Shown here piece by piece: positions 26,659-35,244 of a stretch of DNA of 64,000 bases. The stretch is taken from positions 89,020 through 153,019 of the forward strand of contig CALUOO010000008.1 in the NCBI GenBank assembly GCA_944322345.1, given 5' to 3'. The position numbers and the translations under genes are program-made. Source of the DNA: an uncultured Bacteroides sp. GTDB lineage: Bacteria; Bacteroidota; Bacteroidia; Bacteroidales; Bacteroidaceae. How positions within the stretch are numbered: the stretch's first letter is position 1; every line of letters begins with the position of its first letter. The notes under the pieces were generated by a model. It ran no database searches. It saw only the letters and a list, made by a program, of their open reading frames with translations, and was not told the origin of the DNA.

Positions 26659-28710
26659 TTAATATTTAATGCCGATAGTGGCCCTGAACGAACGCCCCGG
26701 CATAGGGAAGTTTTTGACCAGCTCATAATTTTTGCCAGCAATGTTCAGCATTTCTATGCCGACAGAATATGACAGTTTTCGTATGGCAAACTCACGGCGA
26801 AGTGAAATACTGTGGTCACTATATCCATCAAGACGGTTTTCTGCGATATTTTCTCCTTGTGCATATCTTTTTCCTGAAAACAAAAATGAGTAGGAAATAT
26901 CAATCCATGGGGTTTCTATTCCCATCTGCCCAGAACCGGACACACGTGGAGTATACGCAATCTGGTGTTTATAGGTTCTTCCGGTTTCTGTTGCTCTGTC
27001 AGGGTTAGTGACATCCAATGCCCGTTGATAGGTATAATTTCCTGAAATATTCAACCGCAATTTTTCTGCCGGTTGGATAGAAATATTTCCTGTAAAATCT
27101 ATTCCTTTGATATCTACTTTCCCTAGATTGGTCATACTCCAAATAAACAGATTTTTGGTTGGTATGGCAATGATTTTATCTGTCACTTTATTGTAATAAG
27201 CATCTGCCGTCAATGAAATGTAAGGCAGAATCGGACAAATGTTTCTGCTGTATGTTATACCTATATTGTATTGCTGTGCTTGTTCCGGTTTCAATCGGAT
27301 ATTTCCAGTCTCTCCGTAATACAGGTCGTTGAAACTTGGCAGCCGGAAAATGTCCTTATAAAAGAATCGGATATAAAAATCTTCGTGCCCGATTGGTTTG
27401 AACGATGCGCTGACGTATGGAGTCAGTTTACGGTAGTTTCCTGCACTTTCTCCAGTTCTGGCATGTTCGTTGATGACAGTGGAAAGGATAGAGGCAGACA
27501 ACGTTATCCAGCTGTTTGCATATTTCCCCGCAAATGCTGTGAGCCATGAATATCGTTCCGGTGAGGCAAACTGGTTTAGATTAGCATTCATGGTGTTGAT
27601 ACTTCCATCTGTAGATAAAGAAAAAGACAGATTGTTCAACATTCTATAAAGTACAGAGGCTGAAAGATAATACTCCTGCTGATAGTAGCTGTTATCTGTT
27701 TTTCCTGCAGTGTTTTTACTGTCAGGATCTAAATAACGCTGATAACTCCAATTCCATTTGGCAGAACTTTGAAAAACCCATTTAGGATTAAATTCCTTTT
27801 TATATTGACTTTGTATAAATGAGTTTTTATCCCACAGTCGTTGCGATGAGAAATCATAATAATATGTTGTTGCATTGGGAAGCCCTCTGGATGACTGATA
27901 ATAATAAGCTTTCAAACGCCACTGGTCTGTAGAAGAGAAAGAACCATATGTACTTATTTCTGTTCGAAAGTTTTGTACATCTGTATTCTTCCGTTTTTCT
28001 TTACTGGTCTTATCATCAGTTCTGTCTCCATAATACAGTGTAAATGGGTATTGGCCATCAGAAGACATCCATTCACTGTTGGCAGACAGACTCCAACGGG
28101 AATTAAGTCGTTGTTCCCATCGTATTGATGGATTGATTAATCCCCATGAACCAGTTTTGAATGCTGCGCTTAAATTGGTATTTTTTTTCTCCTCAAAATG
28201 AGGAGTTATCGTTTGTATATTTAGTATGCCAGCAGCAGCAAAAAAACGTGCAGGTTGGAAAATATTGTCACTTTGTCCGTTACTGAGCGACAGACGATCT
28301 ATATTCTCCAAAGAAAAACGACCGATATCAATTTGTCCAGTCTGACAATCGGTTAAGGTTATACCATCATATCCTATTGCCGTATGCTGTGCACCTAAAC
28401 TACGAATAGAGACAGTTTTAAGTCCTCCTATACCTCCATAGTCTTTAACTGTTACTCCAGCAAAATGTTTGACGGCATCAGAAAGTTGCAATGCTTGTAA
28501 ATTCTTAAGTTTATCTTTCGATAATAATTGCAGCGGACTCGAGGAACGAATTTCACGTGTCTGATACAAATCAGATATTATGATTTCCGGAATCCTGTAA
28601 ATTTGTGCAGTATCAACTTTATGCTGCGCTGTAAGAGGATGCAAGCATAATTGACTTATAAAAATGAGTCCTAATCGTAATATACAGTTATGTAGTTTTA
28701 ATCTTTTCAT
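26659..28710 (-). CDS. btuB: TonB-dependent cobalamin receptor BtuB
   Basis: 683 residues. Signal peptide near residues 1-28 (LGLIFISQLCLHPLTAQ), plug domain (SDAVKHFAGVTVKDYGGIGG, SIRSLGAQHTAIGYDG) and a 22-strand barrel ending in an aromatic-rich strand ...FRATIGIKY. There is no carboxypeptidase-regulatory N-terminal extension, so it is a BtuB-like receptor rather than SusC. The cobalamin riboswitch immediately upstream (minus strand) makes B12 import the clear role, powered by TonB-ExbBD. It heads the operon btuB-btuG-propeller. Confidence 0.92.
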   Translation of the reverse strand: MKRLKLHNCILRLGLIFISQLCLHPLTAQHKVDTAQIYRIPEIIISDLYQTREIRSSSPLQLLSKDKLKNLQALQLSDAVKHFAGVTVKDYGGIGGLKTVSIRSLGAQHTAIGYDGITLTDCQTGQIDIGRFSLENIDRLSLSNGQSDNIFQPARFFAAAGILNIQTITPHFEEKKNTNLSAAFKTGSWGLINPSIRWEQRLNSRWSLSANSEWMSSDGQYPFTLYYGDRTDDKTSKEKRKNTDVQNFRTEISTYGSFSSTDQWRLKAYYYQSSRGLPNATTYYYDFSSQRLWDKNSFIQSQYKKEFNPKWVFQSSAKWNWSYQRYLDPDSKNTAGKTDNSYYQQEYYLSASVLYRMLNNLSFSLSTDGSINTMNANLNQFASPERYSWLTAFAGKYANSWITLSASILSTVINEHARTGESAGNYRKLTPYVSASFKPIGHEDFYIRFFYKDIFRLPSFNDLYYGETGNIRLKPEQAQQYNIGITYSRNICPILPYISLTADAYYNKVTDKIIAIPTKNLFIWSMTNLGKVDIKGIDFTGNISIQPAEKLRLNISGNYTYQRALDVTNPDRATETGRTYKHQIAYTPRVSGSGQMGIETPWIDISYSFLFSGKRYAQGENIAENRLDGYSDHSISLRREFAIRKLSYSVGIEMLNIAGKNYELVKNFPMPGRSFRATIGIKY

Positions 28711-28892
28711 TTTTTACTTTATGAATTAAGTGTCCGGGAGAAATCACTTCGACCGGACACCTGAAATAAACTTGGCAGAGTTTATTTTGTACATACTTTC
28801 TCCGAATTATTAGGGGATGAATGAAATGATAGACAGAATGTCTGATTCATTAGATTCAGCGCTTTTTCCTCGAAAGCAGTGAAATTAGAAAA

Positions 28893-29072
28893 GCATGGCA
28901 GGTCTTCTGACTTATTCCCATTGTAAGCGCCTTCCCGGATTTGTCTCCAGTGGCTAGTAAAGAGGGGTTGCTTACAATTCTTTAAATGGAACTTACAGCA
29001 GCGGGACTGTTCAGGATTTTCACCTGATTCCCTTTTAATTGCTTCCTCGTATAATTAGAGGTTGCAAACCTA
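28893..29072 (-). promoter_or_regulatory. Cobalamin riboswitch
   Basis: Read on the minus strand, the leader has the known elements in order: AGGTTTGCAACCT at 5', GGGAATCAGGTGAAAATCC, GAACAGTCCCGCTGCTGTAA (B12 box region), GCCACTGG, GGGAAGGC, and AAGTCAGAAGACCTGCC near the 3' end. The distal kissing-loop partners are plausible but I did not fold it. It controls btuB 180 bp downstream; binding of cobalamin should reduce expression. The segment 28711-28890 is the expression platform and holds no gene. Confidence 0.93.
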
Positions 29073-29080
29073 TGCGGGGA

Positions 29081-29112
29081 CAAATATAGATAGTTTCTTT
29101 TTGTTGTGCAAG
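29081..29112 (-). promoter_or_regulatory. Promoter of the riboswitch-btuB operon
   Basis: TATATTTG (exact TAnnTTTG) at 29088-29081 on the minus strand, with CTTG 20 bp upstream. The predicted transcript begins just before the riboswitch. Confidence 0.55.
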
Positions 29113-29129
29113 AAAGAGTATAAAGTTTC

Positions 29130-30074
29130 TTATTTATGAAGATATAGATATTTTTCAATCATTGCTACAGAGGTGTCTTTCAGTAATACTATTTTATTCT
29201 TATCAATTAGATAGAGAGTTGGAATAGCTTTTAAATCATATAATTGTTTATCTCTGATGATTAGCTGTTTATCGTATGCATTAATCCAGTTGTTGGGAAA
29301 ATCAGACAAGTGACGTTTCCATTCATTTAATTCCTCATCTGGATAAATTGATAGTAATACAAGTTTTTTTTCTTGCAACAACTCATTAATAATAGTAGCT
29401 TTTTTGAGCTGTTCAATTGTTGATGAACAAGCATGACAACCCGGATTATTGATAAATAATAATATATAATCGGCATCTAATTGATAAAGACTTCCTCGTT
29501 TCCCAGATTCCAGTGTATAAATAAAATCTGAAGCTTGAGTTCCAATGCGGTTTTTATATGCTAAAGTTAGACGTGCCTGTGGACGTATTTTCTCCGTTCT
29601 ATTTAATAGAGGGGAGTTAATCATGACTTCTAATACAGGAATGTAAAACTCTTCGTTTCTTACCGGAGAGTTTGGGTTGTATAAATATTTGTCAGCTAAA
29701 TTTGTGATACAAGTAAATATTTGTTTACTGACATTAGTCTGCTCAATAGTTTTTTTTATAGATTTCTGTGCTGTTGTAAGTGAAACATGCCCGAGAATAT
29801 CACAATAATTAACCCAAATCTTTTCCATTATTTCCGGATGATAAATATATCGATTATCAGCAAAATCCATATTATCCCAATAGTGTTCAGCTAAATATTC
29901 ATAACGCATTTCTGGAGTTGCCATTATGGGAGGAATTTCGGGCAAGGTAAAAACTGGGATTGTGTCTTGTAATATAGAAAACTTTGTTTGGCAAAAGATA
30001 ATATTTTCGTGTGCACGGATATGTGCAAATGGGAGAATGAGTATGAACAGAAAATATGTGTAATTTTTCATCAT
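29130..30074 (-). CDS. DUF5106-like, thioredoxin-fold envelope protein
   Basis: 314 residues with a signal peptide (YTYFLFILILPFAHIRA). Middle part LAEHYWDNMDFADNRYIYHP matches the DUF5106-type N-terminal domain of Bacteroides; the C-terminal ~130 residues are thioredoxin-like: FINNPGCHACSS contains the CxxC, then VLLSIYPDEELNEWK and the cis-Pro region AIPTLYLID. Probably a periplasmic thiol-disulfide protein. It is 42 bp upstream of the btuB promoter on the same strand but outside the riboswitch transcript. Confidence 0.7.
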   Translation of the reverse strand: MMKNYTYFLFILILPFAHIRAHENIIFCQTKFSILQDTIPVFTLPEIPPIMATPEMRYEYLAEHYWDNMDFADNRYIYHPEIMEKIWVNYCDILGHVSLTTAQKSIKKTIEQTNVSKQIFTCITNLADKYLYNPNSPVRNEEFYIPVLEVMINSPLLNRTEKIRPQARLTLAYKNRIGTQASDFIYTLESGKRGSLYQLDADYILLFINNPGCHACSSTIEQLKKATIINELLQEKKLVLLSIYPDEELNEWKRHLSDFPNNWINAYDKQLIIRDKQLYDLKAIPTLYLIDKNKIVLLKDTSVAMIEKYLYLHK

Positions 30075-30186
30075 CCGAGATTTTATTTCCAGTTATGAAA
30101 TAGGCAAAGATAACTTACTTCTTATTTTCTCCAAAATATCTGATGAACAAAGTAAGGGAACAGTCTTATTCTAAAGCAGATTTTTG

Positions 30187-30277
30187 TTTGTCAGCAAAGG
30201 TTGACTAACGTGTTGGATAACCTTTATCAACGAGAGCCGTAACCTTTCCCAAATATTAGAGAACCTTTGCTGACAAA
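30187..30277. repeat. Structured ~22-bp phased repeat / inverted repeat element
   Basis: TTTGTCAGCAAAGGTT (30187-30202) and AACCTTTGCTGACAAA (30262-30277) are perfect inverted repeats. Between them AACCTTT recurs at 30219 and 30241, and the centres of the four copies are 23, 22 and 21 bp apart. A nested hairpin GTTG-ATAA / TTAT-CAAC lies at 30212-30231. It sits 19 bp past the end of the histidine kinase gene. It could be a terminator, a protein-binding array, or the same class as the other 22-24 bp arrays. Confidence 0.7.
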
Positions 30278-30296
30278 TAAGATAAGTATAAGAAAA

Positions 30297-32078
30297 TTAT
30301 TTTTCTTTTGCTAATGTAAAGACAAATTCCAGTCCTCCACCTTGATTATTCTTAGCAGAGATATTTCCTCCATGGATGATTACTGCATTTTTAACAATGG
30401 CTAATCCCAATCCTGTTCCTCCTAGTTTCCGAGATCGCCCTTTATCTACACGATAAAAGCGTTCGAAAAGCCGATTTAAATGTTCTGGGGAGACTCCAAT
30501 ACCTGTATCTGAGAAACTGAAATAATAATAGTTTTCGTCTTCACGGAAACAGTTAATGCAAATTTGAATGTCGGTTCCTGCATATGCAATGGAATTATCC
30601 ATCAGATTACGGAAGATGGAATAGAGCAGTGAGTAATTTCCTTTTATCTGTATGCTTTTTTTAAGTGAGTTGATGACAGTAATACGTTTTTCTTCCAATT
30701 CTAGAGAAACCTCATTGATTATATTTTCTACCAACGCGCTGATATCAATATGTTCCATGTCTATCATATTGGCAGCTTCGTCCATACGGGTAAGTACAGA
30801 GATGTCTCTCAACAAACGGCTTAAGCGATTGCTTTGAGCATAACAACGTTCAAGAAAAACATTTATTTTCTCACGTGGAATGGAATCATTATTAACAATA
30901 GTTTCCAGATAACCTTGTATGCTGCTGACTGGTGTTTTCAGCTCATGAGCAATATTTTGTGTCAGTTGGCGTTTTAGACGTATTTGTTCTTCCTCTTGCG
31001 TAACATCGTTAATAGAGATTTCAAAACTGGAATCTTGGAAAATAATACACTCAATTGTGAACGTCCTTCCATTCTTGTCAATGGTTACAGACATACGTTT
31101 TTCATCTTTGCCTCTAGAACGTTGCTGCTGATTCTTATTGATGAAATTTGTAATATCTTTTAATTCTTCAATAGCAAAAACTTCTTCTGTTGTTTCCAAA
31201 TTGGAATCAGAAATAAGATTACTGTATTGAGTGAACAGATTGTTTACGAGGATTTCTTTTTTGTCTTTTGTAAATACTCCTAATCCTTCGTGTGAGATTT
31301 GCAGGTGGGTGATAAGTTTTTCACGCTCAATATAAAGGGCTTCTTTGGTTTCGTGCAGTCGCTTATATATTTGGATAATGTGCTGTGAAATTTCTCCAAG
31401 TTCGTTATGAGGAAATGAGGAATTAATGCCTATGTCAATAGGTTCATTCCTATCGGCACGCATTGCAAATTCACGCAATTTATTTATAGAGGTACCTAAT
31501 TTTTCTGTGAATTTATAGAAAATAATAACCAAAAGCATGGTGACAAGTATAGTAAACCACAAATAATTAGGATCTGCTTTCAGATTGTTGGATAAACTGA
31601 CGTTATAAGGCAATGCGGAACGTATGATGTAATCTTCATATCGTGTAGCTGAATAAAAGTAAGAAACTCCTGTTGTTTCTGAAGTGCGTCTTACATCGTA
31701 TCCTTTTCTACTTTTCAGTGCTTTCTGTATTTCAGGTCTATTCAAATGATTTTCCATAGACCTGTTCAGATTTGAGTAGCTTTCATAAATGATATTCCCT
31801 TGTAAATCGATCAAGGTTACACGAAGGTCTTCTAGAAAGTGGGTACGAAGATAATCGGTAGTTGTTTCTTTAATTTCGGGAGAAATCTTCAGACGTTCGT
31901 ATAATCGGTTGTTATAATCTTGAAGCTGTGTATTCAGGAGTTCTATTTTATATTCTTTTTCACGCTGATATTGGTAGGCAATGAAACAACCTGCAAATAC
32001 CAGAAAAAGGGAGATGACCGAAAGAAACAACTTCCGACTGAATGATAAAAAATGCTTTTGGGTAATGGGAAGATTCAT
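30297..32078 (-). CDS. Sensor histidine kinase (two TM, HAMP, PAS-like, HisKA, HATPase)
   Basis: 593 residues. TM1 near residues 17-36, a periplasmic sensor domain of ~135 residues, TM2 around 172-190, HAMP linker (INKLREFAMRADRNEP), a PAS-like segment, then the H-box NIAHELKTPVSS, N-box NLMDNSIAYAG, G1 DTGIGVSPEH and G2 GGTGLGLAIVK. A complete PhoR-like class I kinase. It starts 8 bp after its response regulator and is cotranscribed. Signal unknown. Confidence 0.93.
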   Translation of the reverse strand: MNLPITQKHFLSFSRKLFLSVISLFLVFAGCFIAYQYQREKEYKIELLNTQLQDYNNRLYERLKISPEIKETTTDYLRTHFLEDLRVTLIDLQGNIIYESYSNLNRSMENHLNRPEIQKALKSRKGYDVRRTSETTGVSYFYSATRYEDYIIRSALPYNVSLSNNLKADPNYLWFTILVTMLLVIIFYKFTEKLGTSINKLREFAMRADRNEPIDIGINSSFPHNELGEISQHIIQIYKRLHETKEALYIEREKLITHLQISHEGLGVFTKDKKEILVNNLFTQYSNLISDSNLETTEEVFAIEELKDITNFINKNQQQRSRGKDEKRMSVTIDKNGRTFTIECIIFQDSSFEISINDVTQEEEQIRLKRQLTQNIAHELKTPVSSIQGYLETIVNNDSIPREKINVFLERCYAQSNRLSRLLRDISVLTRMDEAANMIDMEHIDISALVENIINEVSLELEEKRITVINSLKKSIQIKGNYSLLYSIFRNLMDNSIAYAGTDIQICINCFREDENYYYFSFSDTGIGVSPEHLNRLFERFYRVDKGRSRKLGGTGLGLAIVKNAVIIHGGNISAKNNQGGGLEFVFTLAKEK

Positions 32079-32086
32079 GATTGCTG

Positions 32087-32776
32087 TTATTCTGTTTCAA
32101 AACAATATCCATATCCGAGGCGGGTGACAATGCATTTTCCGTATGCTCCTATTTTTTTACGCAAACGGGTTATGTTGACATCTATTGTACGGTCGAGCAC
32201 ATATACTTCGTCGCTCCATATTTTAGCAAGAATATCTTCACGGGAGAAAACGCGTCCTTTGTTTTGAACCAATAATAATAGTATCTCAAATTCTTTTTTA
32301 GTCAGAGATACTTCTTCTTCATCAATGCTTACCTTTTTCTTTGTGACATCGATTACCAGTGATTGATATGTCAGGCGTTCGGGGCTTTTTTCTGCTCCTG
32401 CACCGGCTGTACGGCGTAATACTGCCTTTACCCGCGCTATTACTTCACGCAACGAGAAGGGTTTTGATATATAATCATCTGCCCCCAGATTAAAGCCTGT
32501 AACAGTATCGTTTTCTGTATCTTTGGCAGTGATAAATATAATGGGGACTTTTTCTGTCTTCTTATCTTTTTTCAGCATGTTTGCCATCTTGAAGCCGGAG
32601 ATTTCTCCCATCATTACGTCCAGAAGAAGCAGATGATAGCTGCTGATGTCCATCTTGAGAGCCTCTTCTGCAGAGTTGGCCGTATCCACTTCATAGCCTT
32701 CGTTTTCCAGATTGAATTTCAGAATCTCACAGAGGTCTTCTTCGTCGTCGACAACTAAAATGCGATAATTGTTCAT
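32087..32776 (-). CDS. OmpR/PhoB-family response regulator
   Basis: 229 residues from ATG 32776 (MNNYRILVVDDEEDLCEIL). Receiver domain with acidic pocket DDEE, phospho-acceptor Asp53 (LLLLDVMM) and Lys in ISKPF; C-terminal winged helix (LTKKEFEILLLLVQNKGRVF, then TIDVNITRLRKKIG). Phosphorylated by the adjacent kinase and binds DNA to control unknown targets. First gene of the regulator-kinase operon. Confidence 0.94.
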   Translation of the reverse strand: MNNYRILVVDDEEDLCEILKFNLENEGYEVDTANSAEEALKMDISSYHLLLLDVMMGEISGFKMANMLKKDKKTEKVPIIFITAKDTENDTVTGFNLGADDYISKPFSLREVIARVKAVLRRTAGAGAEKSPERLTYQSLVIDVTKKKVSIDEEEVSLTKKEFEILLLLVQNKGRVFSREDILAKIWSDEVYVLDRTIDVNITRLRKKIGAYGKCIVTRLGYGYCFETE

Positions 32777-32804
32777 AGCGTATGATAATGTTAAATGTAT
32801 AAGG

Positions 32805-32837
32805 CAAAAATACTTTTTTATTCTATTCGGTTGCAAA
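32805..32837 (-). promoter_or_regulatory. Promoter of the two-component operon
   Basis: Minus strand TTTG (32837-32834), 21-bp spacer, TATTTTTG (32812-32805): a full match to both boxes of the Bacteroides promoter. It lies 28 bp from the response regulator ATG. Confidence 0.65.
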
Positions 32838-32945
32838 GTTGAGTGGATTTTGTTACGGATGGATGAAACAAATATTACAATTGTGTTACACGCCGGAGTT
32901 TCGGAAGTTTTGTGGAAAAGAGAATGTAATGTGTCACTTAATTAT

Positions 32946-32953
32946 TACTTTTG
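32946..32953 (+). promoter_or_regulatory. -7 box TACTTTTG ahead of transglutaminase-like gene
   Basis: Exact TAnnTTTG match 34-46 bp before the possible starts (32987, 32999). No convincing -33 at the right distance. Confidence 0.4.
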
Positions 32954-32986
32954 TTTGCTGTTTTTGATAGAAATGGGTTTTGAAAC

Positions 32987-34183
32987 ATGATAGTAAAGAT
33001 GGATTTTATGCGTTATAAGCGTGAGCTGATGATCGCTACGGTCGTTATCTTATTGCTGGCAGGAGGCATATCTGTGTTCAGATATGCATCTTTTAATTCT
33101 GGGTTTGAAATTGTGGACGATCTCGGGGGGAATATCTTCCCATCGGCCATTTTGTCGGTGGCCACTACGGACGCTCAAGTCATTGTTCCTTCTGATTCTC
33201 TGTATGTTGGTAATCCGAAATCGTGTATCGCTGTTCGCGTACGGTCGCAAAAAGCATTCAGCCGTGTGCGTATCGAAGTGGCGGAAACGCCTTTTTTCTC
33301 CCGTTCCGTTTCGGAATTTATCCTAAACAAGCCACATACGGATTATACTGTTTATCCCGACATTATCTGGAATTACGAAGCTCTCAGAAACAATGCACAA
33401 GCTGAACCTATCAGCGTAGCTGTGGAGGTGGAGATGAACAAGAAACCTTTGGGACAGCGCGTACGTACCTTTTCTGTGCGCAGCATTAACGAATGCTTGT
33501 TGGGGTATGTGGCAAACGGCACACAGTTTCACGACACCAGCATTTTTTTTGCGGCTTATGTCAACGAGGAAAACCCAATGATTGACCGTCTGCTGCGCGA
33601 GGCGCTCAATACACGCATCGTCAACCGTTTTCTCGGTTATCAAAGTACGGCGAAAGGAGCGGTAGACAAGCAGGTCTATGCGCTTTGGAATGTGTTGCAG
33701 AAACGCAATTTCCGTTACAGTTCGGTGTCGAACACCAGCCTGTCGAGCAATGTCGTGTTCTCGCAACGCGTGCGAACGTTTGATGATGCGCTGGAGTCGT
33801 CGCAGATCAACTGTGTAGACGGAAGCGTGCTGTTCGCTTCTCTGTTGCGTGCCATCAACATCGAGCCGATTTTGGTACGTACACCGGGACACATGTTTGT
33901 GGGATACTACACCGACAGCTCCCGTAAGGATATGAACTTCCTTGAAACAACAATGATAGGCGACGTGGATTTGAACGACTTTTTCCCTGACGAACAGCTG
34001 GATTCTACGATGGTGGGCAAATCGCAGAACGAAATGTCGAGACTCACCTTTGAAAAGTCTAAACAATATGCCAACAAGAAGTATCAGGACAATAAAGAGG
34101 GCATTCATTCCGGCCGGCTGAACTATATGTTTTTGGGTATCACAAAGGACGTGAGGCGACGGATACAACCCATCGGACGGTAA
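32987..34183 (+). CDS. Membrane-anchored transglutaminase-like protein
   Basis: 398 residues; M5 (32999, MDFMRYKRE) is also a good start. One N-terminal membrane segment (LMIATVVILLLAGGISVF), an exported Ig-like region, then a transglutaminase-type core: Cys in SSQINCVDGSVLFASLLRAI, His in VRTPGHMFVGYY, and a following acidic residue in NFLETTMIG. These fit the Cys-His-Asp order of transglutaminase-like cysteine hydrolases. Divergent from the two-component operon. Substrate unknown; the fold call rests on the motif spacing. Confidence 0.6.
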   Translation: MIVKMDFMRYKRELMIATVVILLLAGGISVFRYASFNSGFEIVDDLGGNIFPSAILSVATTDAQVIVPSDSLYVGNPKSCIAVRVRSQKAFSRVRIEVAETPFFSRSVSEFILNKPHTDYTVYPDIIWNYEALRNNAQAEPISVAVEVEMNKKPLGQRVRTFSVRSINECLLGYVANGTQFHDTSIFFAAYVNEENPMIDRLLREALNTRIVNRFLGYQSTAKGAVDKQVYALWNVLQKRNFRYSSVSNTSLSSNVVFSQRVRTFDDALESSQINCVDGSVLFASLLRAINIEPILVRTPGHMFVGYYTDSSRKDMNFLETTMIGDVDLNDFFPDEQLDSTMVGKSQNEMSRLTFEKSKQYANKKYQDNKEGIHSGRLNYMFLGITKDVRRRIQPIGR

Positions 34184-34190
34184 TGTAGTT

Positions 34191-34294
34191 GGCTGGACGC
34201 TTTCGCATTCCGCGATTCCTTCCCGCCGACGGCTGGACGTTTTCGCATTCTGCGATTCCTCCCCACCGACAACTGGACATTTTCCGTTTCGGTT
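34191..34294. repeat. 40-bp tandem repeat array (2.6 copies)
   Basis: Units start at 34191 (GGCTGGACGC), 34231 (GGCTGGACGT) and 34271 (AACTGGACAT), 40-bp period. On the opposite strand the unit contains GGGAAGGAATCGC and GCGAAAGCGTCC, which is the repeat family of 3381 and 22051. It lies 8 bp after the preceding stop codon. Confidence 0.9.
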
Positions 34295-34350
34295 GCTGAC
34301 AAATGGAAACAAACTTGGAAAAACTGTGTCGTTGTCTGTGGTGAATCTGC

Positions 34351-34358
34351 TATATTTG
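34351..34358 (+). promoter_or_regulatory. -7 box TATATTTG ahead of gene 34396
   Basis: Exact TAnnTTTG match 37 bp before the ATG, with a TGTG 22 bp upstream as weak -33. Confidence 0.5.
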
Positions 34359-34395
34359 CAACCACAGAAAATGAAACATAAAAAAACAGATAAAG

Positions 34396-35190
34396 ATGCA
34401 AGGCAAGAAGTTTATCTCTCCCGGAGCATGGTTCTCGATGATCTATCCCTCCGATTGGAACGAATTTGAGGACGGCGAAGGCTCCTTCCTTTTTTACAAC
34501 CCCGAAGTGTGGACGGGCAATTTCCGCATTTCGGCCTATCGCGGTGCCGACGACTATGGCCGCGAGTCTGTCCAGCAAGAACTGAAAGAGAATCCTTCGG
34601 CTTCGCCGGTAAAAATAGGCGCACTGGAATGTGCCTACAGCAAAGAAATGTTTCAAGAAGAAGGAACTTATTACGTCTCTCACCTTTGGATTGTAGGAAT
34701 CGGCAATATGGCATTCGAATGTTCTTTCACCGTTCCCCGTGGAGGAGACACGAAGGAAGCAGAAGCTGTAATTGCCACATTGGAAGTGCGCAAAGAAGGG
34801 GTGAAATATCCGGCCGAACTGATTCCAGTACGCCTGTCGGAAATCTGCCAGATAAATGAAGCCTACGAATGGATCAGTTCACTTGTGAAACAGGAACTGA
34901 AAAAAGACTTCCAAGGGACAGAAGAAGACTTGCCGAAAATACAGCAGATTATCGACAGCGGTCGCATCAAACCCAAAAAGCGCGAAGAATGGCTGGCGGT
35001 AGGCATTGCCGTATGTGTCATCCTTGCCAACGAAGTAGAGGGAACCGAATGGCGGACACTGATCGACGGTAACCGTGAAGCCCCCGTACTCTGCTATCAG
35101 GAGAAGATAATCGATCCTATGAAGCTGGCATGGAGCAAGGTGAAAGCAGGCGAGAAGTGTGACATAAGCAAGGCATTGGAGGAATTATAA
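34396..35190 (+). CDS. DUF3805/DUF3806-like cytosolic protein
   Basis: 264 residues, no signal peptide or membrane segment. The first ~135 residues (ISPGAWFSMIYPSDWNEFED, YVSHLWIVGIGNMAFECSF) resemble DUF3805 and the rest (YEWISSLVKQELKKDFQGTE, EEWLAVGIAVCVILANEVEG) DUF3806, as seen together in Bacteroides. This is by remembered pattern, not search. No function known. Preceded by its own promoter; ABC-F follows 54 bp downstream. Confidence 0.6.
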   Translation: MQGKKFISPGAWFSMIYPSDWNEFEDGEGSFLFYNPEVWTGNFRISAYRGADDYGRESVQQELKENPSASPVKIGALECAYSKEMFQEEGTYYVSHLWIVGIGNMAFECSFTVPRGGDTKEAEAVIATLEVRKEGVKYPAELIPVRLSEICQINEAYEWISSLVKQELKKDFQGTEEDLPKIQQIIDSGRIKPKKREEWLAVGIAVCVILANEVEGTEWRTLIDGNREAPVLCYQEKIIDPMKLAWSKVKAGEKCDISKALEEL

Positions 35191-35244
35191 CCCGGCCGGC
35201 CGATGCTCTATTTTTAATTTTTAAATTTTAGTTCTTCATTTACA

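Noticed and set aside
33323-34312. Antisense ORF spanning the transglutaminase-like gene and a 40-bp array
   Set aside because: No recognisable motif, His/Arg-rich shadow composition, and it runs through repeat DNA.
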